A DNA stretch of 16,409 bases from Fibrobacter sp. (GCA_017520105.1 JAFWRL010000218.1:1-16409); one strand, 5' to 3'; shown: positions 6,096-14,218, counted from the first letter of the stretch. The notes: generated by a model from the sequence alone, not told the origin. Program-made: numbers and translations.

Positions 6096-9000
6096 ATGTG
6101 GAAAGTTAAGGGTGCTACAAGATTCTTCCTGTCGATTCTAGCGACGGCTTTTGTACAGGCGGGTGTCTTTATCTATGCCCAGAAAATTTTGTCGGGTTCG
6201 TTCTTTGCAAAAAACGGTCTCATATGGCAGAGCTTCATGCTGCAAATATTCTTTCTGGCACCGTACGTGCTGATGGTGTTTTTTGCAGGATTCTTCACCA
6301 ATAAGTTCTCGAAGAACAAGGTGATGGCGTGGTCATCCTTGGTGATGACGCTATTCGTCATAGCTCAGTCGGTGCTCGTGACTGTCGATTTCCCGCGAAT
6401 CGCATTCTGGCTCTCGATTGGGCTTAGCTGCGGCTTCGCCATCCACAGTGCGGCAAAGTACGCCATTGTGAAGGAAATGTTCGGCGTACGCAATTTGAGC
6501 TACGCGAACGCGTTTCTTCAAATTTTCAGCATTGGCGGTATTATCGCGGCGTCCTGGCTTGCGATTGTCGGCGTGAACCTGATTAACCTCGACCAGCTCG
6601 TTTCTTACGAAGCGGTGCGTCGCATTACGTCGAAGTCGGTTGTGATTCCGTGGATTTTGACGGCGGTGAGTGTGCTCGGTACTGTTGCAAACTTCATGAT
6701 TCCACGCGTGAAGTATCAAGACCAGAACGTAAGCATCGACAAGGTCAAGCGCCACTTGAGTCTTGGTTTCCGCGTGCCGACGCTGCGTGCTTCGATTATC
6801 GCTCTTTCGATGTTCTGGGCTTTGGCTCAGGTGTTCGTGTTGATTTATCAGGACGTTTCCGGTTCTTCTACGGTCAACATGATGCAGGACTACATGTCTT
6901 TTGCGATTGTGGGCCTCATGATTGGTACGATTGTTGCCGCGCATTTCTCCAAAGATTTTATTGAATCTGGCTTTGTTCCGCTGGGCATGTTTGGCGTTTC
7001 CGTGTGCATGTTCCTTGTACCGTTCTTTGTGCATCCGGTAGCCCTTGTGCTGCTTTATTCCATGACGGGTTTCTTTGGCGGTCTCATTTTGGTGCCGGTG
7101 AATGCGCTGTTGCAGTACAACACGCGTCCGAACAATTCCGGTTCCGTGATTGCTTTGGCAAACATGATTCAGGCCTTGGTGCTCGTGGTGTTCCTGTTCG
7201 TGTTTACGATGATGGTGCGCAATACGGATATCCGTCCGCAGAACTACTTCATCGGCCTTGCCGTGATTTCTGTGGGAGTGTTCGTTTGGTCGATTTACAA
7301 CTTGCCGCAGGCGATGCTGCGTACGTTGTTGCGCTTTGTGTTCAGCCGTTACAGAATCCGCGTCTTGAACGTGCAGAACATTCCGAACGAAGGTCCGATT
7401 CTCCTCGTGGGTAACCACCACAGCTTTATTGACTGGGCTATGGTGCAGATGGCTTCTCCGCGTCCGCTTTGCATTGCAAGCAACAAGGACCATTTCGACA
7501 AGTGGTATTTGCGTGCTGTGCTCAAGCGCCTTGGCATGATTCGCATCGATAGCCGTAATCCTAAGATTGCGATGGACAAAATTCATGCGGCCCTCCTTGC
7601 GGGTAAAGCCGTCGTGATATTCCCGTCGGGCGAAGTGTCCAAGTCTCCGCATGTGGAACCGTTTACGATTGATTATTCCTCTGCTGTCGATGGTACGAAG
7701 GCTCAGGTGATTCCGTTCTACATCCAAGGTCTTTGGGGCAGTAACTACAGCTACAGTTCCTCGAATATGTTCGGCGCTTCGGCTGAACGTTCTGTGACGG
7801 TTGCCTTCGGTGAAGCGCTCCCGGCGGATACGCCTCCTAACGAAATCCGTGCGATTATTCGCCGCATTTCTATTGATGCTTGGAACTATGCTGTTTCGTT
7901 TGTCCATCCGATTGCCGATAGCTGGATTCGTACGTACAAGAAGTACGTGAAAAACGGGCCTGCTATTTATAGCCCGGACGGTGCGCATTTCTCCGGTTAC
8001 AAGCTGATGGGCGCCGTGATGGCATTCCGTGGCTACCTCAAGAAGACGCTTGGCAAGCACGAACAGAACGTGGGCATTATGCTGCCGCCGAGTCCTGCTG
8101 GTGTCATCGTGAACCTTGCTCTTTGGGTGATTGGCAAGACGAACGTGAACTTGAACTACACGTCTTCTGTCGATAACGTGAAATTCTGTTGTGACCGTGC
8201 GGAATGCTCGACCGTTATTACGAGCCGCCAGTTTGTGCAGAAACTGAAGGGACGTGGAAACGACTATTCCCAGGTGGCTTCGGACAAGGTGCGCTTGCTC
8301 TATGCCGAAGATATCATGAAGGAAATTCCGAAGGCGAAAATAGCCGTTCTCCTTGTACTTTGCATGATCATGCCGAGTTGGTTGATTCGCTTCTTGTTCG
8401 TGAAACATCGTTCTATGGACGACAATGCGGTGATTGTGTTCAGTTCCGGTTCCGAAGGAACGCCGAAGGGCGTGGAACTGACGCAGCGTAACATGATGGG
8501 CAACATCCAGCAACTCGCTTGTATTTTGAACGTGAGCCGTGGCGATGTGATGCTTTCGGAACTCCCGCTGTTCCATAGCTTTGGCCTTACAGTGACGACG
8601 CTTTTGAACCTTACGGAAGGCTGCCCGATTGTGGCCGTGGCCGACCCGACGGATGTTAAGACGATGTCTCGCGTTTGTGCAGAATTCAAGGTGACTATCA
8701 TGGTGGCGACCCCGACGTTCTTGCGTGCGTTCACGGTGAGCCGCTATGTGCATCCGTTGATGTTCAAGTCTGTGCGCATTATCATTGCCGGTGCCGAAGC
8801 TCTTCGCCCTGAACTCGCGACGGCGTTCCGCCTCAAGTTCGGCAAGGAAATTTATGAAGGTTACGGCTGCACTGAAACCGCACCGGTCGCCTCGGTCAAT
8901 ACTGAAAATACGTTGTTCGATGACTATACGACTTTGCAGGTGAATAACAAGCCGGGTACCGTTGGCCCTGCACTTCCGGGGACGCAGTTCCTGATTGTCG

Positions 9001-9521
9001 ATCCGGAGACGAACGAACCGTTGCCGACGGGCGAAGCTGGCATGATTCTCATTGGCGGTTGCCAGGTGATGAAGGGTTACCTCAAGGATGAAGACCGCAC
9101 GAAGAGCGTGATTGTGCAGAAGGACGGCGTACGCTATTACCGCACGGGCGACAAAGGCTATCTCGACGAAGACGGCTTCCTTACGATTGTCGATCGCTAC
9201 AGCCGCTTTGCAAAGCTCGGTGGCGAAATGATTAGCCTTGGTGCTGTCGAAAAGAAAATCCAGGATACGCCGGTGTTGCAGGGCTGCGATTACGTTGTTA
9301 CGGCTATTCCGGATGCGACCAAGGGCGAAAAGATTGTTCTTTTGTACCAAGGTGAAAAGGATCCGAAGGACGTGCTCTCGGAATTGCGCGCAAGCGGCAT
9401 GCCGCCTTTGATGCTCCCGTCTGCCGCGTTTAACGTAGATGTGATGCCGAAGCTTGGTTCTGGCAAGGCCGACTTTGTCACCGCAAAGAAAATGGCAAAG
9501 GAACTGGTGGAGAAAAAATGA
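6096..9521 (+). CDS. aas: Fused lysophospholipid transporter / acyltransferase / acyl-ACP synthetase (LplT-Aas)
   Basis: This 1141-residue inner-membrane protein has three modules. Residues ~5-405 form an MFS transporter like LplT, which flips lysophospholipids inward. Residues ~420-605 form a PlsC-type acyltransferase with H441-X4-D446 in GNHHSFIDW. Residues ~640-1141 form an AMP-forming ligase with SSGSEGTPKG (783-792), EGYGCTETAP, RTGD (1016-1019) and a KLGGEMI block. Together they import lysophosphatidylethanolamine and re-acylate it with an activated fatty acid. In E. coli these activities come from adjacent genes lplT and aas, whose combined length is similar; fused versions are known in other bacteria. 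The PlsC motif usually written FPEG reads FPSG (509-512), with Glu513 next to it. AAGGG lies 8 nt before the ATG. The stop overlaps the next gene by ATGA. Confidence 0.95.
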   Translation: MWKVKGATRFFLSILATAFVQAGVFIYAQKILSGSFFAKNGLIWQSFMLQIFFLAPYVLMVFFAGFFTNKFSKNKVMAWSSLVMTLFVIAQSVLVTVDFPRIAFWLSIGLSCGFAIHSAAKYAIVKEMFGVRNLSYANAFLQIFSIGGIIAASWLAIVGVNLINLDQLVSYEAVRRITSKSVVIPWILTAVSVLGTVANFMIPRVKYQDQNVSIDKVKRHLSLGFRVPTLRASIIALSMFWALAQVFVLIYQDVSGSSTVNMMQDYMSFAIVGLMIGTIVAAHFSKDFIESGFVPLGMFGVSVCMFLVPFFVHPVALVLLYSMTGFFGGLILVPVNALLQYNTRPNNSGSVIALANMIQALVLVVFLFVFTMMVRNTDIRPQNYFIGLAVISVGVFVWSIYNLPQAMLRTLLRFVFSRYRIRVLNVQNIPNEGPILLVGNHHSFIDWAMVQMASPRPLCIASNKDHFDKWYLRAVLKRLGMIRIDSRNPKIAMDKIHAALLAGKAVVIFPSGEVSKSPHVEPFTIDYSSAVDGTKAQVIPFYIQGLWGSNYSYSSSNMFGASAERSVTVAFGEALPADTPPNEIRAIIRRISIDAWNYAVSFVHPIADSWIRTYKKYVKNGPAIYSPDGAHFSGYKLMGAVMAFRGYLKKTLGKHEQNVGIMLPPSPAGVIVNLALWVIGKTNVNLNYTSSVDNVKFCCDRAECSTVITSRQFVQKLKGRGNDYSQVASDKVRLLYAEDIMKEIPKAKIAVLLVLCMIMPSWLIRFLFVKHRSMDDNAVIVFSSGSEGTPKGVELTQRNMMGNIQQLACILNVSRGDVMLSELPLFHSFGLTVTTLLNLTEGCPIVAVADPTDVKTMSRVCAEFKVTIMVATPTFLRAFTVSRYVHPLMFKSVRIIIAGAEALRPELATAFRLKFGKEIYEGYGCTETAPVASVNTENTLFDDYTTLQVNNKPGTVGPALPGTQFLIVDPETNEPLPTGEAGMILIGGCQVMKGYLKDEDRTKSVIVQKDGVRYYRTGDKGYLDEDGFLTIVDRYSRFAKLGGEMISLGAVEKKIQDTPVLQGCDYVVTAIPDATKGEKIVLLYQGEKDPKDVLSELRASGMPPLMLPSAAFNVDVMPKLGSGKADFVTAKKMAKELVEKK

Positions 9522-10435
9522 AAAGTTTGACCCCTGTACGTACTGCGCGATTGATAGCATCGCTGATTGCCTTTCTTGGAATGTTCGCGTTTGGTGTGGA
9601 ACGTGTGCTCACGAAGGTCTTGGCCTTGGCAAATCACGGCGTGCAGATGGGGCTGAACCGTTATTCAAATTCCTTTACGGGGCGTTTTGCGGCTTCCAAT
9701 TTTTCGGATGATAAGAACCTCTTGGTTGTTCTCCGCCAAGCAAAGGAATTGCTGCCCACTGCAGATAAAGCGTTGCTTGTTTTGTTCATTGTAAGCATTG
9801 TTCTCTTTATCGTGGCCGCTTTTGGAATCGCTTTCCCGAAGCAGTTCTGCCATATACTTGTCTCGCTGAAACTTCTCAAGTGGCAAGACGGGATTGTGGT
9901 AAACGGTGTGTCCGTAATCGGTTCGTCGGATGGAGGTACGCCGATTTTTAAGAAATTCAAAAATTTTTGCGGTAAAGTTGTCGCGTTCTTGAAACGGATT
10001 CCTTTAAAGTACTGGATTTTTGCGGCGTGTTCGCTTGCGTTTGTCCTGATTCTCGTATTTGGTGTGCGCGGTTGCTCGGTCGGCAATGTCTTTGGAAATA
10101 CACAGGATGTTACCGATGATTTGACGGAACAGACTTTGTACTACATCAACGCGCAGAAGGCCTACTTTGCCAAAAATAATGCTGTAGGTGGCCCGAAAGC
10201 GCTCAAAATGCCGGACTCCCTCACAACGGAATATTTTACTTACCGCATGACGGGGAGCCGCTTTACAGCGACATTGAACAAGGATGTCAAGGAATGCCCT
10301 GCGGGGAGTCGCTGGATGGTGAGTGCATCGACCAAAGGAATCTTTAGCGTCGATTTGGTGATGTTCCGTGCGGCGCCCAAGGACACGAATTGCGTGTTTA
10401 TTTCGCCTGATTTCAAAAATCTTGGACGAAGGTAA
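9518..10435 (+). CDS. Membrane protein with pilin-like C-terminal domain, coupled to aas
   Basis: This 305-residue protein starts inside the aas stop codon (ATGA overlap), implying translational coupling. Hydrophobic helices lie at about 10-27, 85-106 and 165-183. The ~100 residues after the third helix resemble the globular part of type IV pilin-like proteins: a short helix with AQKAYFAKN, then a beta-rich part (YFTYRMTGSRFTATL, then CPAGSRWMVS). The canonical prepilin leader and GFTLIE-type helix are absent, so it is not a normal pilin; the resemblance is my inference. The domain probably faces the periplasm. The coupling suggests a role alongside LplT-Aas, for example in the envelope, but no function can be assigned. 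Confidence 0.85.
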   Translation: MKSLTPVRTARLIASLIAFLGMFAFGVERVLTKVLALANHGVQMGLNRYSNSFTGRFAASNFSDDKNLLVVLRQAKELLPTADKALLVLFIVSIVLFIVAAFGIAFPKQFCHILVSLKLLKWQDGIVVNGVSVIGSSDGGTPIFKKFKNFCGKVVAFLKRIPLKYWIFAACSLAFVLILVFGVRGCSVGNVFGNTQDVTDDLTEQTLYYINAQKAYFAKNNAVGGPKALKMPDSLTTEYFTYRMTGSRFTATLNKDVKECPAGSRWMVSASTKGIFSVDLVMFRAAPKDTNCVFISPDFKNLGRR

Positions 10436-10478
10436 GCTCTGATTTTTACCACGGCCTTTATTTCGGTCGCTGGCCTCG

Positions 10479-10506
10479 AATAGTGTTGTCCCGAGACAAC
10501 TATTTT
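10479..10506 (+). terminator. Probable terminator after the aas operon
   Basis: The sequence AATAG-TG-TTGTC, loop CCGA, GACAA-CTATT forms a 10-bp stem with a 2-nt bulge, followed by a short T run (TTTT at 10503-10506). It lies 43 nt past the stop of the coupled membrane protein and before the promoter of the next gene. The T tract is short, so it may be leaky. Confidence 0.55.
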
Positions 10507-10517
10507 GCGTCATATTC

Positions 10518-10546
10518 TTGCACTTGCGAAAGCTTGAATATATATT
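10518..10546 (+). promoter_or_regulatory. Promoter of the DUF6055-like gene
   Basis: TTGCAC (10518-10523) and TATATT (10541-10546) are separated by 17 nt. The expected transcription start, around 10553, falls at the left edge of the palindrome 10554-10569. Confidence 0.6.
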
Positions 10547-10553
10547 AATAGTA

Positions 10554-10569
10554 CCTAGAATGTTCTAGG
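10554..10569. promoter_or_regulatory. Perfect palindrome overlapping the RBS
   Basis: CCTAGAATGTTCTAGG is a perfect 7-bp inverted repeat with a TG centre. It sits between the -10 box and the start codon, and its right arm includes part of the AGGG ribosome binding site. It could be a dimeric-regulator operator at the transcription start, or an mRNA hairpin that hides the RBS. The palindrome is seen; either role is inference. Confidence 0.5.
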
Positions 10570-10576
10570 GTTGTTG

Positions 10577-12826
10577 ATGGGTTGTGATATGAGATTAATT
10601 CTGCCAGTTATGGGCATTGCAGCAGTGGCTGCGTTCGCGGATGTAACATGGGTTCCGCAGTGTGAAAGCAATGGCTTTACGCTAATCCGTTCTTCGGAAC
10701 ATTTCGAAGTTTGCAAAAAGCCGACGACCGACGATGGCAAGGCGAATAATGTTTCCATTCCGACGTCGGATGCCGAGGGCGTACTCCAGTCGCTTGAAAA
10801 AGTCTATTCATTCTATATCGATTCGCTCGGGTGGATGCTTCCGTTCCCGAAAAGTCCGGACAGAAAACTCAAAAGCAACATTTACGTGTTCGACAACTCT
10901 GTGATGGCTGCCCTTTACGGCGGTCAGGACTATGTGAAAGGTTTGAATAACGAATTCGGGCCAGGCATGTGGATTGGTGTAGGCTCCCTCAAGGATTATT
11001 GGGGGACATCGCACGAGTTTGCGCACGGCTTGCAGGGCGTTGCCGGCTGGATGGGCAACAACAGCCATTCGGGGTGGTTTGCCGAAAGCCATGCCAACTG
11101 GATGGCTCACCAGTATAATCCGAATGACGCCCACTGCTCGGAATATCTGATAAATTATCCGTATCTGTATTACGGTTCTACGCGAGACCGCTATTGCAAC
11201 TGGCAATTCCTGGAACATCTCAAGGAAGAATTTGGCGGTGGTTACAAAGGGGCGCACGAAGTCAACCGCATTTGGATGGAATCGATTCGCGACGGGGAAG
11301 ACGGTCGCATGGAACAGACTCCGTTTAGCGCGATGATGATGGTCTATGGTTGGACGCTTGACAGCTTGAACATGCAGTTCGGCAAGTTTGCCATGAAAAA
11401 TGCCACGCTCGAATACGCCCCCGCGAAAAAGACTTTGTACAAAAAGTCCTATGGCGATTACGAATTTAAGACGCGCCGCGACGCAAGCTGGGGCGATAAT
11501 TACCGCAGGCATTCTCGTGTGACGATGTTGAATAAGATGAAATGTGATGGTTCTGGTAATTCGGATGGGAACGTCGCGGGGGCCGAGAACTGCACGGATC
11601 GTTACGTTTCTCCCTCTTACTGGGCTCCGCAGCGCTGGGGCTATAACTTGGTGCGCATTTACCCGGAAAAGGCCGGGACTGTTACCGTCAAGTTCCGTGG
11701 AATCGTGCAGGATAAACCGACTGTGAACGGGTATAAATGCTTTGGCGACAATACCGATTACTACAAGGGAAAAACGTACAATTGGTGCAATTACGCTCCC
11801 GATAAGTTACCGGATCCAAAATCGGGTTGGACTGTTGGATTGGTTGCCGAAGGTGCTGACGGCACACCTCGTTATAGCGAACTCAAGACGGGGAAGGCGT
11901 TTAATTTGGAAATAGAGACAAAGGCGAATGACAAGGCTTTGTGGCTTACGGTGACGGCGACCCCGACAGAAATGCAGACGATTTTGTGGGACCAGTTCTA
12001 CTACAGCATTTACCGTTATCCGTACATGGTCGAGGTGGTGAACGGCGCCCCTGAAGGATATACGAAAGATTTTTGGAAACCTGCCGGTTTTAACGGCACG
12101 ACTGCTTCGGGTTACTCGCAGCATGTAAACGGCGGTGGCTGGGTGAGCAGCAAGGCCAAGGTCGCGGCAACGGCTTATGTCGGGCCGGATGCTGTCGTGA
12201 ACGGCGGTACTGTTTCTGGAAACGCCCGCATCGAAGATTTTGCTGTCGTGAATGGCGGGACGATTGGCGATAACGCCGTGGTGCGCGGGCGAGCGCTTGT
12301 GACTGCGGGGAACATCAGCGGCGACGCGGTTTTGGAAGACGATGCCTGGCTCGTGAGCGGGACGATTAGCGGCAAGGCCAAAGTCGGCGCGCTTTCGCTG
12401 ATAGTCAATTCAACCGTGACCGATAATGCGCAAGTCTATGGGGTCATGTGGGCGGTAAACGGTAAAAAGTTGAGCGGCACGACGCAACTCCGCGGCGACC
12501 TCGAAAATAATTTCACGAAGGATCTCTCGAAGGGCATTTTCTATGGCATGGTCGATGACGGTATGCTGGGCAACGCGAACTACGGCGCGAACCTCACAAC
12601 GCCCCCGACCGAAGCAACGGCGAGTATCGAGAATGCCAAGTGGTATGCGATTGCCGCCGATTCTACAGGTTCAGACATAAGGACTTCTATCCTTATGCCG
12701 AATCAGCGCGCAAGTGAAAAGGGCAGTCCGAAACTTTACTACGATGCAAAGGAACAATCCCTGTTTGTCCGCGTCTATAAAAATGGTGTTGAATACCGGT
12801 ACCGCGTGAGCGGACAAAAGAACTAG
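10577..12826 (+). CDS. Secreted DUF6055-like putative zinc metallopeptidase with beta-solenoid repeats
   Basis: The 749-residue protein has a signal peptide (MRLILPVMGIAAVAAFA, cleavage near Ala21). An N-terminal catalytic-type domain carries HEFAH (146-150) and, 20 residues later, E170 in GWFAESHA. This is the HExxH...E layout of gluzincin metallopeptidases. The region from about 25 to 480 resembles the DUF6055 family as I recall it. Residues 539-623 are five consecutive 17-residue repeats, likely a beta-solenoid, with a weaker sixth. The last ~30 residues (720-749) form a basic module shared with the esterase at 13026-14120. AGGG lies 6 nt before the ATG at 10577. An ATG at 10589 starts exactly at the signal peptide and is a good alternative; an upstream TTG at 10571 is less likely. 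It has its own promoter and terminator. Protease activity is inferred from motifs only. Confidence 0.88.
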   Translation: MGCDMRLILPVMGIAAVAAFADVTWVPQCESNGFTLIRSSEHFEVCKKPTTDDGKANNVSIPTSDAEGVLQSLEKVYSFYIDSLGWMLPFPKSPDRKLKSNIYVFDNSVMAALYGGQDYVKGLNNEFGPGMWIGVGSLKDYWGTSHEFAHGLQGVAGWMGNNSHSGWFAESHANWMAHQYNPNDAHCSEYLINYPYLYYGSTRDRYCNWQFLEHLKEEFGGGYKGAHEVNRIWMESIRDGEDGRMEQTPFSAMMMVYGWTLDSLNMQFGKFAMKNATLEYAPAKKTLYKKSYGDYEFKTRRDASWGDNYRRHSRVTMLNKMKCDGSGNSDGNVAGAENCTDRYVSPSYWAPQRWGYNLVRIYPEKAGTVTVKFRGIVQDKPTVNGYKCFGDNTDYYKGKTYNWCNYAPDKLPDPKSGWTVGLVAEGADGTPRYSELKTGKAFNLEIETKANDKALWLTVTATPTEMQTILWDQFYYSIYRYPYMVEVVNGAPEGYTKDFWKPAGFNGTTASGYSQHVNGGGWVSSKAKVAATAYVGPDAVVNGGTVSGNARIEDFAVVNGGTIGDNAVVRGRALVTAGNISGDAVLEDDAWLVSGTISGKAKVGALSLIVNSTVTDNAQVYGVMWAVNGKKLSGTTQLRGDLENNFTKDLSKGIFYGMVDDGMLGNANYGANLTTPPTEATASIENAKWYAIAADSTGSDIRTSILMPNQRASEKGSPKLYYDAKEQSLFVRVYKNGVEYRYRVSGQKN
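12191..12445 (+). repeat. Five in-frame 51-bp (17-residue) coding repeats
   Basis: Units begin at 12191, 12242, 12293, 12344 and 12395. Each encodes a 17-residue unit such as AVVNGGTVSGNARIEDF, with a conserved hydrophobic start, a [GN]x[TI][VI] middle and an A.V.. end. A degenerate sixth unit continues to about 12499. The DNA has diverged while the period is kept exactly, which points to a structural solenoid rather than a recent tandem expansion. Confidence 0.85.
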
Positions 12827-12862
12827 TTTTTTAAAGTGGTATGTGGACTTGTAAACTTTTTT

Positions 12863-12886
12863 AGCGGCCAGCAGGTCGCTTTTTTT
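12863..12886 (+). terminator. Intrinsic terminator of the DUF6055-like gene
   Basis: AGCGGCC and GGTCGCT form a 7-bp stem (one G-T pair) around the loop AGCA, immediately followed by six or seven Ts. It lies 36 nt past the stop codon. Confidence 0.88.
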
Positions 12887-12939
12887 GTTTTGGGTCGTTG
12901 GCCGTTGCCTTTTTGGCAATAGAATAAATTCAAGAAACT

Positions 12940-12968
12940 TTGAAATAGCGAGCCTTTTTTGTTATAAT
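12940..12968 (+). promoter_or_regulatory. Promoter of the CE6-type esterase gene
   Basis: TTGAAA (12940-12945) and a perfect TATAAT (12963-12968) are separated by 17 nt. The 5' leader would be about 50 nt and carries GGAG (13016-13019) 6 nt before the ATG. This is the strongest -10 in the window and suggests high or constitutive expression. Confidence 0.82.
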
Positions 12969-13025
12969 AATAACAAGGGTTGTGAAACATCGGTTTTGCG
13001 ATCGTTTTGTGTTTTGGAGAAACAA

Positions 13026-14120
13026 ATGATAAAGAAAATCCTTATGTCACTTGCCGTGCTCGGTGCGGCAAGTTTTGCGCAGGATCCGAACCTGCATATC
13101 TATCTTGCCTATGGACAGTCCAATATGTCTGGGCAGGCGACCGTAACCGATAAAGACCGTGTGCAGGATCCGCGATTCCTGGTGTTGCGTGCCGCAAACC
13201 ATTCCAACCAGAAGGTTGGTGAGTTTTATCCGGCTGCACCACCGATGGGGCATAGCCAATCCAAGGTGGGCATTGTCGATATCTTTGGTCGCAAGATGGT
13301 CAAGGAACTCCCGGACAGCATCAAAATTGCCGTAGCGAATGTGGCCATTGGCGGGCAGAGCATCGACTTGTTCGACAAGGACCGCAATAAATCCTATGTT
13401 CAAAACGCAAAGAACAAGGGCGATACCTGGTGGATTCAGTACCTCGACGAATATGGCGGCGATTTGTACAAGCGCATTGTAGAAATGGGAAAAATCGCGA
13501 AGCAGAAGGGCGTCATCAAGGGCTTCTTGTTCCATCAAGGCGAAGCGGACTACCAGATGAATGACTGGCCGAAACGCGTCAAGAAAGTTTATGATGACTT
13601 GATCAAGGAACTGGAACTGGACCCGGAAAAGACCCCGATTCTCATTGGCGAACTTGCCCCGACGGGTGATTTGGGTTGGCGTAACGATGCCGTGAAACAG
13701 GCGGCAGACCTCATCCCGAACGGTCACTTGATTTCTGCCCAGGGCTGCCCGGCACTTAAAGAGGCGAGCTACACGCTACATTTCACTCGTGAAGGGTATG
13801 AAAAGTTTGGCGAACGCTATGCCGAAAAAATGCTCGAAATCCTCAAGTCGCAGGAACCGCCTCCTGACACGAGCAAGAAAGATACAGTTGTGAAGGATAC
13901 ATCCAGAACGGATACTTCCAAAGTCGTGCCTAGAGATTCGACGAAGAATGATTCGACAGCGAAGGACAGCACCGATGCTATTCGAAACTTGCCGGGCGTT
14001 CGTGCCGTGGAATCAAAAACGCCGCAGCTTTACTTTGACTCTAGGGAACAGACTTTGTTTGTTCGCTTCAAGAAAAATGGACGCGAGTATCGCTATCGTG
14101 TAACGGGCCGCAAAGATTAA
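13026..14120 (+). CDS. Secreted CE6/SASA-family acetyl(xylan) esterase
   Basis: The 364-residue protein has a signal peptide (MIKKILMSLAVLGAASFA, cleavage near 18-19) followed by an SGNH-type esterase domain. The nucleophile block is LAYGQSNMSG with Ser32, the second block is HQGEAD (170-175) and the C-terminal His is H252 in LHFTREGYEKFG. This pattern fits CE6/sialate-O-acetylesterase-like enzymes that remove acetyl groups from xylan or other glycans. The residue three before H252, usually Asp in this superfamily, is Tyr249. A Pro, then Asp/Thr/Ser/Lys-rich linker (about 278-320) leads to the basic C-terminal module (335-364) also found on the upstream metallopeptidase. The frame is open from 12885, but the RBS and signal peptide fix the start at 13026. 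It has its own promoter and terminator. The substrate is inferred. Confidence 0.93.
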   Translation: MIKKILMSLAVLGAASFAQDPNLHIYLAYGQSNMSGQATVTDKDRVQDPRFLVLRAANHSNQKVGEFYPAAPPMGHSQSKVGIVDIFGRKMVKELPDSIKIAVANVAIGGQSIDLFDKDRNKSYVQNAKNKGDTWWIQYLDEYGGDLYKRIVEMGKIAKQKGVIKGFLFHQGEADYQMNDWPKRVKKVYDDLIKELELDPEKTPILIGELAPTGDLGWRNDAVKQAADLIPNGHLISAQGCPALKEASYTLHFTREGYEKFGERYAEKMLEILKSQEPPPDTSKKDTVVKDTSRTDTSKVVPRDSTKNDSTAKDSTDAIRNLPGVRAVESKTPQLYFDSREQTLFVRFKKNGREYRYRVTGRKD

Positions 14121-14139
14121 TGTCGAAATGAAACATAAT

Positions 14140-14173
14140 AAAAGACCGCTGGGCTATTGCTTAGCGGTCTTTT
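14140..14173 (+). terminator. Intrinsic terminator of the esterase gene
   Basis: AAAAGACCGCT (14140-14150) pairs perfectly with AGCGGTCTTTT (14163-14173) around a 12-nt loop. The T run lies in the right arm. It lies 20 nt past the stop codon and could act in both directions. Confidence 0.87.
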
Positions 14174-14218
14174 GTCATCCAGACTGAATTAATTTCGTAT
14201 TATATTTATTGTTGCCTT

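Noticed and set aside
6351..9560. Very long open frame (1069 codons) on the minus strand opposite aas
   Set aside because: It is His/Arg/Asn-rich with no recognisable domain, and lies wholly antisense to a gene with all expected motifs. It is a codon-bias shadow.
10808..11512. Minus-strand open frame of 234 codons inside the DUF6055-like gene
   Set aside because: Antisense shadow of a gene with signal peptide, HEFAH motif and repeats; no supporting signals.
12885..13025. N-terminal extension of the esterase reading frame
   Set aside because: The stretch holds the upstream terminator's T tract, the promoter and the leader. The signal peptide and GGAG site place the start at 13026.
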